DNA from: an uncultured Oscillospiraceae bacterium
GTDB lineage: Bacteria; Bacillota; Clostridia; Oscillospirales; Oscillospiraceae
DNA: 64,000 nucleotides
NCBI GenBank assembly: GCA_910585815.1
Contig: CAJUFJ010000006.1
Location: 1-64,000 of the forward strand
Reading direction: 5' to 3'
A program made the position numbers and the translations under genes. The stretch's first letter is position 1. The number at the start of each line of letters is the position of its first letter. Below the pieces are notes generated by a model, which made no database searches, was not told the origin of the DNA, and saw only the letters and a list, made by a program, of their open reading frames with translations. Below, one piece after another: positions 36,088-44,704 of the stretch.

Positions 36088-37110
36088 ATGAAAAGACGTA
36101 TCTTTGCGGCGGTGCTGGCCACCGCCATGGCCCTGTCCCTGGCCGCCTGCGGCGGCGGAAACGGCGGCGGCAGCTCCTCCTCCAACCCGGGGAACGGCTC
36201 CGACGTGAGCGTCATCGCCCCCGGCGGCAGCTCCAGCCAGCCCGACGGTTCCACCCCCGACGGCTCTCAGCCCGACGCATCCAACCCCGACGGCTCCCAG
36301 CCTGACGCCTCCAACCCCGGCGGCTCAAGCAGCAGCGGAGACCTCCAGCCTATCCCCACTGTCACCATCACCCTGAATAAGACGGAGGTCAAGCTGACCA
36401 AGGCTGGGGCCGCCTTCCAGCTGCGCTACACCACCGAGCCCGACACCGACGGCATCGCCACCTTTACCTCCAGCAATCCCAAGGTGGCCACCATCGACGA
36501 GAGCGGCAATATCAAGGCCGTGGCCCCCGGCAAGGCCACCATCACCGTGGAATACGACGGCGCAAAGGCCACCTGTTCCGTCACCTGCGACTGGAAAGAG
36601 GAGACCAAGCCTGAGCAGAAACCCGATCCCAAGCCTGATCCCAAGCCCGACGGCAGCGGCAGCGGTTCCTCCTCCGGCTCCGGCAGTTCCAGCAGCACCC
36701 CCTCCACCAACGTGGACCTGTCCGCCTTCTACAGCACCATCACCGGCAAGTATGAATTTGGCTTCCTGGAGCTGGCCGACAGCGGCCTGCTGGATCAGTA
36801 CTATGCCGGTCTCACCGGCGTCAGCTCCGAGCAGATGCTGGTATACATCTGCATGATGTCCATGAACAACGGCGAGTTCGGCCTGGTTCAGGTGAAGGAC
36901 AGCAAGGACGTGGACACCGTGAAGGGTATCTTCCAGGCCCGCATCAGCTATATGGCGGGCGACGGCAACGGCCCCGGCGGCGCGCAGTACCCTATGGCTA
37001 TGGACCAGTGGGAGAATAACTCCCGTATTGTCTCCAACGGCAACTATGTGATGATGATCGTCCATGAGAACTGCGACGATATCGTCAACGAATTTAACGC
37101 CCTGTTTTAA
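36088..37110 (+). CDS. Lipoprotein with Ig-like (BIG2) and DUF4358 domains
   Basis: The 340-residue protein has a lipoprotein signal with lipobox LAAC (MKRRIFAAVLATAMALSLAAC). A low-complexity stalk with repeats of the type PDGSQPDASN follows, then a bacterial Ig-like domain (ITLNKTEVKLTKAGAAFQL ... NIKAVAPGKATITVEY), a Pro/Lys and Ser/Gly linker, and a C-terminal DUF4358 domain (YEFGFLELADSGLLDQYY ... NYVMMIVHENCDDIVNEFN). It should be anchored on the outer face of the membrane. A second DUF4358 lipoprotein lies at 41002. Function unknown. Confidence 0.85.
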   Translation: MKRRIFAAVLATAMALSLAACGGGNGGGSSSSNPGNGSDVSVIAPGGSSSQPDGSTPDGSQPDASNPDGSQPDASNPGGSSSSGDLQPIPTVTITLNKTEVKLTKAGAAFQLRYTTEPDTDGIATFTSSNPKVATIDESGNIKAVAPGKATITVEYDGAKATCSVTCDWKEETKPEQKPDPKPDPKPDGSGSGSSSGSGSSSSTPSTNVDLSAFYSTITGKYEFGFLELADSGLLDQYYAGLTGVSSEQMLVYICMMSMNNGEFGLVQVKDSKDVDTVKGIFQARISYMAGDGNGPGGAQYPMAMDQWENNSRIVSNGNYVMMIVHENCDDIVNEFNALF

Positions 37111-37124
37111 GGCATCCTGAGTAG

Positions 37125-37150
37125 GGGCCGCCGCCCGCGGCGGCCCTTTT
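37125..37150 (+). terminator. Intrinsic terminator of the lipoprotein gene
   Basis: GGGCCGCCG and CGGCGGCCC form a 9-bp stem with a 4-nt loop followed by TTTT. Confidence 0.8.
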
Positions 37151-37154
37151 CGCC

Positions 37155-37283
37155 TGTAGGGCGCGACGACCCCGGCGCGCCGTCAAACCCGGTCCGCCCC
37201 CTGAGAATGGCGGGCCGGGGTCTCCTGAGAATGGCGGGCCGAGGTCTCCTGAGAATGGCGGGCCGAGGTCGTCCCGCCCCACA
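37155..37283. repeat. TGTAGGG-family relative (copy 4) with a 24-bp tandem repeat inside
   Basis: It begins TGTAGGGCGCGACGACCCCG and ends with GGTCGTCCCGCCCCACA, which is inverted to the start. Inside, three tandem copies with period 24 each contain CTGAGAATGGCGGGCCG (starting at 37201, 37225 and 37249), differing by one base. Confidence 0.8.
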
Positions 37284-37318
37284 AGGGCTTCCATAAAATA
37301 CTCCGTGAGGTGTCCGCT

Positions 37319-38722
37319 ATGGTCTTTTCCACCCCCATTTTCATGTTTTATTTCCTGGTCCTCACCCTGTTCCTGTACTATATCGTCCCCCGCAGGGGGC
37401 GCAATGTGGTGCTGCTGGCCTCCTCTCTGTTCTTCTACTGGTGGGGGGAGCGGGCCTATGTGTCTATCATGTTCCTGTCCACCGCCATCGACTACACCCA
37501 CGGTCTTCTGGTGGAGCGGTGCAAGGCCAGAGGGAACGACAAAGGCGCGAAAATGGCGGTGGCCTCCTCCATCGTGTTCAACCTGGCCCTGCTGTGCTTC
37601 TTCAAGTACTGGGACTTCATCGCTGGCTCCCTCCAGTCGGTGGGGCTCACCTTTATGCCGGTGCTGGGGGTCCACCTTCCCATCGGCATCTCCTTCTACA
37701 CCTTCCAGACCATGAGCTACACCATCGACGTCTACCGCGGCGACGCCCGGGCCCAGCGGAACATCCTCAACTTCGGCACCTTTGTGACCCTGTTCCCCCA
37801 GCTCATTGCCGGCCCCATCATCAAGTACAAGGACCTGGGGGACCAGATCGACCGGCGGGACTACTCCGCAGATAAATTTTCCTCCGGGGTGCAGATCTTC
37901 ATGGTGGGCCTGGCCAAAAAGCTGCTCATTGCCAACAACGTGGGCATGCTTTGGGACAGCTACAAGGCCATGGCCCCCGCTGAGCTGACGGTGGCCGGGG
38001 CCTGGCTGGGGGTGCTGGCCTTCACCTTCCAGATTTACTTCGACTTCTCCGGCTACTCCGACATGGCCGTAGGCCTGGGCCGGATGCTGGGCTTTGAGTT
38101 CCTGCCCAACTTCAACTACCCCTATATCTCCAAAAGCATCACCGAGTTCTGGCGGCGGTGGCACATCTCCCTGTCCACCTGGTTCCGGGAGTATCTGTAT
38201 ATCCCCCTGGGGGGCAACCGCCGGGGGAAGGGCCGGCAGGTGTTTAACCTGCTGGTGGTCTGGGCCGCCACCGGCATCTGGCACGGGGCCAACTGGACCT
38301 TCCTGTTCTGGGGGCTGTACTTCTTCGTCCTGCTGATGGTGGAGAAGTTCCTCCTCCTCAAGCCGCTGAAGAAGGCCCCCGCCATTGTGGGGCATGTTTA
38401 CACCCTGTTTCTGGTCATGGTGAGCTGGGCCATCTTCGCCATTGAGGACCTGGGCCATCTGGCCAGCTACCTGCGGGTTATGTTCGGTCTCGGGGGCGTC
38501 CCTCTGGCAGACGGGACCTTTGGCTACTACCTGACCAGCTTCCTGCCCGTCCTGTGCGTGGCCGCGGTGGCATCCACTCCCCTGGGCCGGGCAATTTACC
38601 GCAACATGGGCACAAGAGCCCAACAGGCCGTCTGCACCGTACTGGTGGCCGCCGGGCTGCTGGTATGCACCGCCTACCTGGTGGCCGGCACCTACAACCC
38701 CTTCCTGTACTTTAACTTCTAA
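37319..38722 (+). CDS. MBOAT O-acyltransferase (AlgI/DltB-like)
   Basis: The membrane protein of about 467 residues has the MBOAT pattern: FYTFQTMSYTIDVYRG, FVTLFPQLIAGPIIKYKDL, FDFSGYSDMAVGLGRMLGF, FWRRWHISLSTWFREYLYIP and the catalytic His in TGIWHGANWTFLFWG. It transfers acyl (often acetyl) groups across the membrane onto an extracellular polymer. ATG 37319 is preferred over an upstream GTG at 37310. It is paired with the DHHW protein 12 bp downstream, the usual export/acylation pair. The acceptor polymer is unknown. Confidence 0.92.
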   Translation: MVFSTPIFMFYFLVLTLFLYYIVPRRGRNVVLLASSLFFYWWGERAYVSIMFLSTAIDYTHGLLVERCKARGNDKGAKMAVASSIVFNLALLCFFKYWDFIAGSLQSVGLTFMPVLGVHLPIGISFYTFQTMSYTIDVYRGDARAQRNILNFGTFVTLFPQLIAGPIIKYKDLGDQIDRRDYSADKFSSGVQIFMVGLAKKLLIANNVGMLWDSYKAMAPAELTVAGAWLGVLAFTFQIYFDFSGYSDMAVGLGRMLGFEFLPNFNYPYISKSITEFWRRWHISLSTWFREYLYIPLGGNRRGKGRQVFNLLVVWAATGIWHGANWTFLFWGLYFFVLLMVEKFLLLKPLKKAPAIVGHVYTLFLVMVSWAIFAIEDLGHLASYLRVMFGLGGVPLADGTFGYYLTSFLPVLCVAAVASTPLGRAIYRNMGTRAQQAVCTVLVAAGLLVCTAYLVAGTYNPFLYFNF

Positions 38723-38734
38723 GGAGGCGCAATC

Positions 38735-39853
38735 ATGTCGAAAAAGTTCAACATTTTCCTCTCTGCCCTGTTCTGCGCCTTCATCGGCGGAGTATTTGTA
38801 ATCAGCACCATTCTGCCCGACCGGGAGAAGTCCGAGCTGGAGAACCGCTTCCTGCAAAAGCCGCCCAAGCTGACGGTGGAAAACCTCACGGACGGCAGGT
38901 TTATGAAAAACGCGGAGGACTACGTCTCCGACCACATTGTGGGCCGGGACTTCTGGGTGGCCGCCAAGGCCTGGAGCGAGCGGCTGTCCGGCAAAAAAGA
39001 GAACGAGGGGGTCTACTTTGGAAAGCAGGACACCCTTATCAACCGGGTAAAGGACCCCGACCCGTCCAAGCTGGAAAAGGATATGGGCTATGTGGACGCC
39101 CTGGTGGGCAACGTGTCTGTCCCGGTGTACTTCGGCCTGATCCCCTCCGCCGCGGAAATCTGGAAGGACCGGCTCCCGGAGGGCGCTCCCACCGCCGACG
39201 AGAAAGCGGCCATTAACCGGCTGTATTTCTCCACCGGAGCCTCCACCATCGACCTGTACGCCGCCCTGGCCCCCCACAGCGGGGAGGACATCTACTATCG
39301 CACCGACCACCACTGGACCAGCCTGGGGGCCTTCTACGGGGCCAACGCCATCTTCGAGGCCCTGGGCCTGGAGCCCATCGACCTGGCGGACTACCAGAAA
39401 ACCACCGTCACCGACCAGTTTAACGGCACCAGCTTCTCTACCTCCGGGGTGCGCTGGCTGCCCCCCGACACCATCGACGCCTATGTCCCCAACGAGGGGA
39501 TCAGGGTGACCTCCTACTTCAAGGGCACCCCCGAGGAGGGCAGCCTCTATGTGGACAGCTACCTGGCGGAAAAGGACAAGTATTCCTATTTCCTGGGGGG
39601 CCGTCAGCCCCTGTGCGTGGTGGAAAAGGAGGGGAGCACCGGCCCCAGGGTCCTCGTTGTCCGGGACTCCTATTCCGACTCCCTCACCCCCTTCCTCACC
39701 CAGCGGTTTTCTGAGGTCCACCTCATCGACCCCCGGGACAACCGGACCAGCATCAAGAGCTACGTGGAGAACAACAGCATCGACCTGGTGATTGTGCTCT
39801 ACAGCTTCGCCAATTTCACCACCGACGCAAATCTGTTCCTGCTGGGCAGATAA
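38735..39853 (+). CDS. DHHW/AlgJ-like SGNH acyltransferase partner
   Basis: The 372-residue protein has a single N-terminal membrane anchor (FLSALFCAFIGGVFVISTI). Outside the membrane it has RTDHHWTSLGAFYGA (the DHHW motif) and VVRDSYSDSLTPFL (serine motif), the layout of AlgJ/AlgX-like enzymes that take an acyl group from an MBOAT protein and place it on a polysaccharide. AGGAGGCG precedes ATG 38735. A strong terminator follows, so the MBOAT-DHHW pair is probably a two-gene unit. Confidence 0.9.
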   Translation: MSKKFNIFLSALFCAFIGGVFVISTILPDREKSELENRFLQKPPKLTVENLTDGRFMKNAEDYVSDHIVGRDFWVAAKAWSERLSGKKENEGVYFGKQDTLINRVKDPDPSKLEKDMGYVDALVGNVSVPVYFGLIPSAAEIWKDRLPEGAPTADEKAAINRLYFSTGASTIDLYAALAPHSGEDIYYRTDHHWTSLGAFYGANAIFEALGLEPIDLADYQKTTVTDQFNGTSFSTSGVRWLPPDTIDAYVPNEGIRVTSYFKGTPEEGSLYVDSYLAEKDKYSYFLGGRQPLCVVEKEGSTGPRVLVVRDSYSDSLTPFLTQRFSEVHLIDPRDNRTSIKSYVENNSIDLVIVLYSFANFTTDANLFLLGR

Positions 39854-39857
39854 AGTA

Positions 39858-39896
39858 AGGTCAGGAATCCTCAGGGATTCCTGACCCATTTTTTAT
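39858..39896 (+). terminator. Intrinsic terminator of the MBOAT-DHHW operon
   Basis: GGTCAGGAATCC and GGATTCCTGACC-type arms form a long stem followed by a T-rich tract. Confidence 0.85.
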
Positions 39897-39913
39897 GATT
39901 TTCAGCTGTTTTC

Positions 39914-40906
39914 TCAGGAATACTGGTAAAACAGAGAGGCAAACCCGCCGGAATGGACCATGCAGGCCCCTTCGCTTTTTACCGCGCCGCTTTTCAGCAG
40001 GTCGCACATCCCCCAGACCGTCTTACTGGTGTAGACGCGCTCCAGGAAAATCCCCTCCGTCTGGGCCAGGTGCTCCACCATCCCGTCGGATTGGGATGTG
40101 GATATCCCCCAGCCGCCGCCCCGGTAGTCCCCGTGGACCGTCATGGCCCGCTGGACGGGGACCTCCGGCTGTAGGCCGGTCAGTTCCGTTATCCCCTGGA
40201 ACAGTCCGTTTAAAATACCTTCCAGTTCCTCCACCGGATTTTCCACGGTAATCACATGGACGTGAAAGGGCGCACCCAGCAGGGCGGTCCCAAACACCAC
40301 CCCGGCCGCCAATCCGCCATTGCCGCCGGGCACAAAGAGGTCGGTTATGGGCCGCTCCTCCATGTGCCTGTACAGCTCCAGAGGGAGGTGGATATACCCC
40401 ACGGCCCCTCGTGGCGTGGTGGCGCCGTTCTCAATGACCCAGGGGGAGGCCCCCTGCGCCCTCAGCTCCTCTGCCAGCCGGTCCACATAGGCGCTCCGCT
40501 CCGCCGCGGAAACCGAGCCGATGTAGTGCTCCTCCACATGGACCAGCTGGTTGAGCACCATGTTCCCCCTCCGCGCCTGCGGCTCCGGGTTATTGTGGAC
40601 CAGAAGACAGCGCAGGCCCAGCCGGCAGCAGGCGGCCGCTGCAATGGAACAGAGGTTGGAGTTCTCCATTCCGGAAGCGATGATCGTGTCACATCGGCGC
40701 TCCATGGCCTCGCCCAGCAGATATTCCAATGGGCGCACCTTGTTGCCGCCAGGGCCCAGGCCGTTCAGGTCATCCCGCTTTATGTAAATGGGGCCGGCGT
40801 TCAGCTCCTCCTCCAGCCGGTACAGCCGCTCCACCGGTGTCTCGAAGGAACAAAGAAGCTTCCTGGGCAGCCTGGCCAGTGCCCGCTCAATTTCTGCAAT
40901 GGTCAT
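39914..40906 (-). CDS. D-cysteine desulfhydrase / ACC deaminase-family PLP enzyme
   Basis: The 330-residue type II PLP-fold enzyme has YIKRDDLNGLGPGGNKVRPL with the PLP lysine in GGNK, GMENSNLCSIAAAAC in place of the phosphate-binding Ser-Asn-His type loop, and FVPGGNGGLAAGVVFG. It is closest to the D-cysteine desulfhydrase group (D-cysteine to pyruvate, H2S and NH3), but relatives include ACC deaminase and L-cysteate lyases, so the substrate is not settled. It is a stand-alone minus-strand gene. Confidence 0.8.
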   Translation of the reverse strand: MTIAEIERALARLPRKLLCSFETPVERLYRLEEELNAGPIYIKRDDLNGLGPGGNKVRPLEYLLGEAMERRCDTIIASGMENSNLCSIAAAACCRLGLRCLLVHNNPEPQARRGNMVLNQLVHVEEHYIGSVSAAERSAYVDRLAEELRAQGASPWVIENGATTPRGAVGYIHLPLELYRHMEERPITDLFVPGGNGGLAAGVVFGTALLGAPFHVHVITVENPVEELEGILNGLFQGITELTGLQPEVPVQRAMTVHGDYRGGGWGISTSQSDGMVEHLAQTEGIFLERVYTSKTVWGMCDLLKSGAVKSEGACMVHSGGFASLFYQYS

Positions 40907-41001
40907 ATGCGCTCATTCCCTTTCCTTTTTTTATACTTTTGTATACAGTTTTCCTTCACATTAAAAACACGGCGGTACCTTGCCGGAATTTCCCGGGACG
41001 G

Positions 41002-41484
41002 TCACGGCTCCCCGTCCACTGCCTTCTTTGCGGCCTCCAGGTCGTTGGCCACCACCATCAGGACGGTGCTGCCCTTTACGTCTATGTAGGCGTCCTTCAG
41101 CTTGGGGACCTCTGCCAGACGGTATCCGTAGTCCTCGTTGGCGTCGATCTGGCCCTGGACGTAGTCCTCCAGCGCCTTTTGGGCGTCCTTGGCGTGGGCC
41201 TCGCTGTCCAGCACCAGCACCGCGCCCTCCTCGCAGGTGGCCCCGGCGGAGCGCAGCACGGCGCAGTCCTTCAGGTCCTCCCGGTCCAGTCCGTAGCTCT
41301 CCAGCCGGTACAGGGCGGAAAAGGCGGTGTCGGCGTCCAGCTCCTCCAGGGTCTCGGAGAAGGCGCCGGCCTCCGCCATGGCCTGGACGTCCGCCGGCTT
41401 GTAATCGCCGGAGCCTTTTCCGCCGCAGGCCGTCATGCCCAGGCTCAGCGCCAGAGCCAGCGCAATCGTCAAGAGCTTTTTCAT
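41002..41484 (-). CDS. DUF4358 lipoprotein
   Basis: From ATG 41484 the protein has about 160 residues with a lipoprotein signal (MKKLLTIALALALSLGMTAC, lipobox MTAC) and a DUF4358 domain (AVLVLDSEAHAKDAQKALED ... KGSTVLMVVANDLEAAKKAV). The ATG overlaps the stop of the SGNH gene by 4 bp (ATGA), so they are translated together. It is shorter than the paralog at 36088 and lacks the Ig-like domain. Confidence 0.85.
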   Translation of the reverse strand: MKKLLTIALALALSLGMTACGGKGSGDYKPADVQAMAEAGAFSETLEELDADTAFSALYRLESYGLDREDLKDCAVLRSAGATCEEGAVLVLDSEAHAKDAQKALEDYVQGQIDANEDYGYRLAEVPKLKDAYIDVKGSTVLMVVANDLEAAKKAVDGEP

Positions 41485-42440
41485 CCTTGTCCACTCCCAT
41501 CCACAGTTGATGTGTCCGGCCCGGCCGGCTGGGGGACCTCCACCGGGGGAGGCCCGTCGGGGTACAGCGTGTCGAACTCCACCGTGTGGGTCCTCAGATA
41601 CTCCAGCCACTGCTGGCAGGACTCCTTATAGAGATGTACGCCGTCCCGGCTGTACCCCTCGGGCAGGGAGCCGTTTTCGTCCGCGAAGGCCTCGTACACG
41701 TTTACGTAGGCCACCTTTTTCTCCTCCGCCACCTGCTGCATCAGCTGGTTGTAGATCCGCAGGTGGTCGTTGGTCAGGTAGTCGTGGCCGGTGGCGGCCA
41801 AGTACTGCGCCTCATTCACCGGGATCAGGCCCTGGATGTAGATAACCGCGTTGGGCTGGACCCGGCGGACCTCGTCGATGGCGGCGCAGAATTTTTCATA
41901 ATAGCCCTTGTCGTTGTTGTAGCCCAGCTCGTTGACCCCCAGGGCGATGTAGACCTTGCCGTACTGCTTCAGGGCCAAGGCCTCCAGGGGGGTGTATTTC
42001 TCCCCGTCGATGGTCAGGGATTTCCGCTCGGCCAGCTTGAAGATGGACACGCCGTTGGCGGCCAGATTTTCGCCGGTGCCAATGCCGCTGTAGAGCATAA
42101 AACCGTCGGTGCGGGAGTCGCCCACAAAGGCGGCGTCGTCAAAGTAGCTGTTTTCCACCGGCTCCCCCTCGGGGACGGGCTGGGAGAAGTCGTAGAGCGG
42201 GGCCTTGGGCTCGGCGGGAACCTCGGGCGGGTCCTGAGATGTGCTCACATCCGGCTCGCTGGCGCTCCCCCCGCCGGACCCGCTGCCAACGTGGGCGGCG
42301 CCCGGATTTTTTTCTGCTCCGTCGTAGTATTTCAGAAAGAAAATTGCCGCCGCGGCGGCCGCGGCTACCACTGCCGCAATCACAATCATGGCAATTTTGT
42401 GGGACCGGGCAACCCGTTTTCCCTGATAATTACCGGGCAT
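41481..42440 (-). CDS. Membrane-anchored SGNH/GDSL hydrolase
   Basis: The 319-residue protein has an N-terminal anchor helix (IAMIVIAAVVAAAAAAAIFFL), a disordered Ser/Pro/Glu linker (about 45-95) and an SGNH hydrolase domain: block I FVGDSRTDGF (Ser), block III ALGVNELGYNN (Asn) and block V SRDGVHLYKES (Asp and His). It likely removes or transfers acetyl or acyl groups outside the cell. The nearby MBOAT and DHHW genes suggest a shared polymer, though it is on the opposite strand. It is coupled to the DUF4358 gene. Confidence 0.88.
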   Translation of the reverse strand: MPGNYQGKRVARSHKIAMIVIAAVVAAAAAAAIFFLKYYDGAEKNPGAAHVGSGSGGGSASEPDVSTSQDPPEVPAEPKAPLYDFSQPVPEGEPVENSYFDDAAFVGDSRTDGFMLYSGIGTGENLAANGVSIFKLAERKSLTIDGEKYTPLEALALKQYGKVYIALGVNELGYNNDKGYYEKFCAAIDEVRRVQPNAVIYIQGLIPVNEAQYLAATGHDYLTNDHLRIYNQLMQQVAEEKKVAYVNVYEAFADENGSLPEGYSRDGVHLYKESCQQWLEYLRTHTVEFDTLYPDGPPPVEVPQPAGPDTSTVDGSGQG

Positions 42441-42568
42441 TTATATACACCTCCAAGCTGGAGACAAACAGAAGTCTGTTTAAACCGTTCTTAATCAGGA
42501 TATCATATTTTCGACAAATTGCAAGTGACAAAACCGTTACAAATATTCCCTTTTTCTGGAACAAAAGA

Positions 42569-42590
42569 CCCGGCCCCGCCGGGGGCCGGG
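42569..42590 (-). terminator. Intrinsic terminator of the degV gene
   Basis: CCCGGCCCC and GGGGCCGGG form a 9-bp stem, followed on the minus strand by TCTTTTGTT. Confidence 0.75.
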
Positions 42591-42608
42591 GAAAGCCTGT
42601 TTCCGGGG

Positions 42609-43505
42609 CTAAACCGCCCTGCGGATCAGTCCCACGCCGATGGGGGTGGGGCCGGTGTGCACCCCGATGGTCACGCCGATCTGGTAAGGGTGCTTCACCT
42701 CGGGCCGATCGGCACCCAGCTCCAGAAGGCCGCTGTAGATAGTCTGGGCAAAGGCCGCGTGCTCCTCCCGGTCCAGGCCGAAGCCGGTGGCCAAGCGGTA
42801 ATGGTCCAGGTCGATCTCCTCCTGCTTCAGGTGGCGGAAAAAGAGCTCCCGCACCCGGACCAGCGACTTCTTCCGCCCCTGGGCGATGCCGTCGGAGACA
42901 AGGCCCGCGTCCTTATAGCCGATGAGGGGCTTCACCTTCAGCAGGGCGCCGGTGGCGGCAGCCGCCCGGCCGATGCGTCCGCCGTGGCGGAGGTAGTCCA
43001 GGTCGCTGGTGGTGAAAAAGATGCGTCCGGTGGCGGGCAGGGGCTTCAGCGCCTCCACCGCCTCCTCCAGCGTATAGCCCGCGTCCCGGAGGGCGGCCGC
43101 CTCCTCCACAAACATGCCCTGGAGAACGGTGGCCAGGGTGGAGTCCACCACCTGCACCCGGGCCTGGGGGAACTCCTCCCGCAGCTCCTCCGCCGCGTTG
43201 CAGGCCGACTGGTAGGAGCCGCTGAAGGCGGCGTTCAGGCAGATGCACAGGATGGGCATGTCCTGGGCCGCCAGAGGCCGGAAGGCCTCCAGATAGTCCT
43301 CCATGGTGGGCATGGAGGTCTTGGGGAACACCCCGGGGCGGTCCGCCATCATCTGATAAAACCGGTGGGTGGGGATATCCCGCTCTTCGCGGTAATAGGG
43401 CTCGTCCTCAAAGCCCACGTAGTAGGACACCATCCCCACGTTCAGCTGCTCCAACCGTTCCCGTCCCAGGTCGCAGGAGCTGTCACTGACAATATGGAAC
43501 TTCAT
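42609..43505 (-). CDS. DegV family fatty-acid-binding protein
   Basis: The 298-residue protein has the DegV start (IVSDSSCDL), the fatty-acid head-group region (KTSMPTMEDYLEAF ... ICLNAAFSGSYQSA) and the conserved LDYLRHGGRIG and LKVKPLIGYKDAG. DegV/FakB proteins bind fatty acids and present them to the FakA kinase. fakA is not in the window. ATG 43505 has AAAGGAGAG upstream. Confidence 0.92.
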   Translation of the reverse strand: MKFHIVSDSSCDLGRERLEQLNVGMVSYYVGFEDEPYYREERDIPTHRFYQMMADRPGVFPKTSMPTMEDYLEAFRPLAAQDMPILCICLNAAFSGSYQSACNAAEELREEFPQARVQVVDSTLATVLQGMFVEEAAALRDAGYTLEEAVEALKPLPATGRIFFTTSDLDYLRHGGRIGRAAAATGALLKVKPLIGYKDAGLVSDGIAQGRKKSLVRVRELFFRHLKQEEIDLDHYRLATGFGLDREEHAAFAQTIYSGLLELGADRPEVKHPYQIGVTIGVHTGPTPIGVGLIRRAV

Positions 43506-43703
43506 ATTGCTCTCCTTTATTTCGTGGCCCGCCTCTCCCGGCGAGCCGTGACCGGGCCCGCTGCCCGGTGGGTAATAGTGTAATTATAGCGCAAACGGCG
43601 GGAAAACTCAACCACAATTTTACACCCCGGCGGGGCGGCCCGCAGCCGGGGGCCGTCTTTTCCATAAAATACGAATAAATATCAGAAAATCAGGAAAAAA
43701 CTG

Positions 43704-43732
43704 TTGCGTCCCCCGGGGAAGTGTGGTATACT
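43704..43732 (+). promoter_or_regulatory. Promoter of rpsB-tsf
   Basis: TTGCGT (43704-43709), a 17-bp spacer and TATACT (43727-43732) lie 115 bp before the rpsB start. The 340-bp gap 43506-43846 holds this promoter and a long GC-rich leader with a CCCGG-rich hairpin, which could serve autoregulation by S2 as in other bacteria. That is inference. Confidence 0.75.
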
Positions 43733-43846
43733 ACCAAGGCATTATGCGTGGGAGTGCGGATTTTCCGCCCGGTGCCCGGGTGTTCCGGGTTGGCGGAGGA
43801 CATGATGCCCCCAGAAGATCAACTGAAAAACAGGAGGAAACAAACT

Positions 43847-44575
43847 ATGGCAGTCGTATCTATGAAGCAGCTGCTGGAGGCCGGCGTACACTTCGGCCAC
43901 CAGACCCGCCGGTGGAACCCCAAGATGGCCACCTACATCTACACCGAGCGCAACGGGATCTATATTATTGATCTCCAGAAGACGGTGAAGAAGCTGGAGG
44001 AGGCCTACAACTTCGTCCGCTCCCTGGGCGAGAAGGGCGAGACCCTGCTCTTTGTGGGCACCAAGAAGCAGGCCCAGGAGGCCATCCGCGAGGAGGCCAG
44101 CCGCGTGGGTATGTACTGGGTGAACGCCCGCTGGCTGGGCGGCATGCTCACCAACTTCAAGACCATGCGGGGCCGCGTGGACCGTCTGGCCCAGCTGAAG
44201 AAGATGCAGGAGGACGGCACCTTCGACATGCTGCCCAAGAAGGAAGTTATCAAGCACATGGGCGAGATCGCCAAGCTGGAGAAGTACCTGGGCGGCGTTA
44301 CCGAGATGCGCAAGCTCCCCGGCGCCCTGTTTGTGGTGGACCCCCGCAAGGAGCGCAACGCCATCAACGAGGCCCGCAAGCTCCACATCCCCATCGTGGC
44401 CATCGTGGACACCAACTGCGACCCCGACGAGATCGACTACGTGATTCCCGGCAACGACGACGCCATCCGCGCCATCAAGCTGATTTCCTCCGTCATGGCC
44501 AACGCCATCCAGGAGGGCAAGCAGGGCCAGGACGCCGCCCCCGCTGAGGAGGCCGCTCCCGCCGCCGCTGAGTAA
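43847..44575 (+). CDS. rpsB: 30S ribosomal protein S2
   Basis: The 242-residue protein begins MAVVSMKQLLEAGVHFGHQT (ATG 43847, AGGAGGAAACAAACT upstream). It has the S2 signatures RRWNPKMATYIYTERNGIYI and IPIVAIVDTNCDPDEIDYVI, and an Ala/Glu-rich tail. An in-frame start at 43721 would add 42 unrelated residues and overlap the promoter, so it is rejected. It is followed by tsf, the normal order. Confidence 0.98.
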   Translation: MAVVSMKQLLEAGVHFGHQTRRWNPKMATYIYTERNGIYIIDLQKTVKKLEEAYNFVRSLGEKGETLLFVGTKKQAQEAIREEASRVGMYWVNARWLGGMLTNFKTMRGRVDRLAQLKKMQEDGTFDMLPKKEVIKHMGEIAKLEKYLGGVTEMRKLPGALFVVDPRKERNAINEARKLHIPIVAIVDTNCDPDEIDYVIPGNDDAIRAIKLISSVMANAIQEGKQGQDAAPAEEAAPAAAE

Positions 44576-44585
44576 GAGCTATTTG

Positions 44586-44660
44586 TGTAGGGCGTGACGA
44601 CCCCGGCACGCCGCCCGGACGAACGACGGCGTGCGGCGCGCCGAGTCGTCGCGCCCTGCG
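44586..44660. repeat. TGTAGGG-family repeat, copy 5, between rpsB and tsf
   Basis: It begins TGTAGGGCGTGACGACCCCG and ends GAGTCGTCGCGCCCTGCG, inverted to the start, with an inner stem GGCACGCCG/CGGCGTGC. It lies inside an essential operon, so the RNA must tolerate its fold. Confidence 0.75.
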
Positions 44661-44704
44661 TCAATTCTGATATTCACCCATCAATGATTTGGAGGTAATT
44701 TATT

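Noticed and set aside
37094..39889. 931-codon minus-strand frame
   Set aside because: Shadow of the MBOAT and DHHW genes; third-position GC bias keeps the opposite frame open.
43721..43846. N-terminal extension of ribosomal protein S2
   Set aside because: The added 42 residues match nothing in S2, overlap the promoter, and ATG 43847 has a strong ribosome site.
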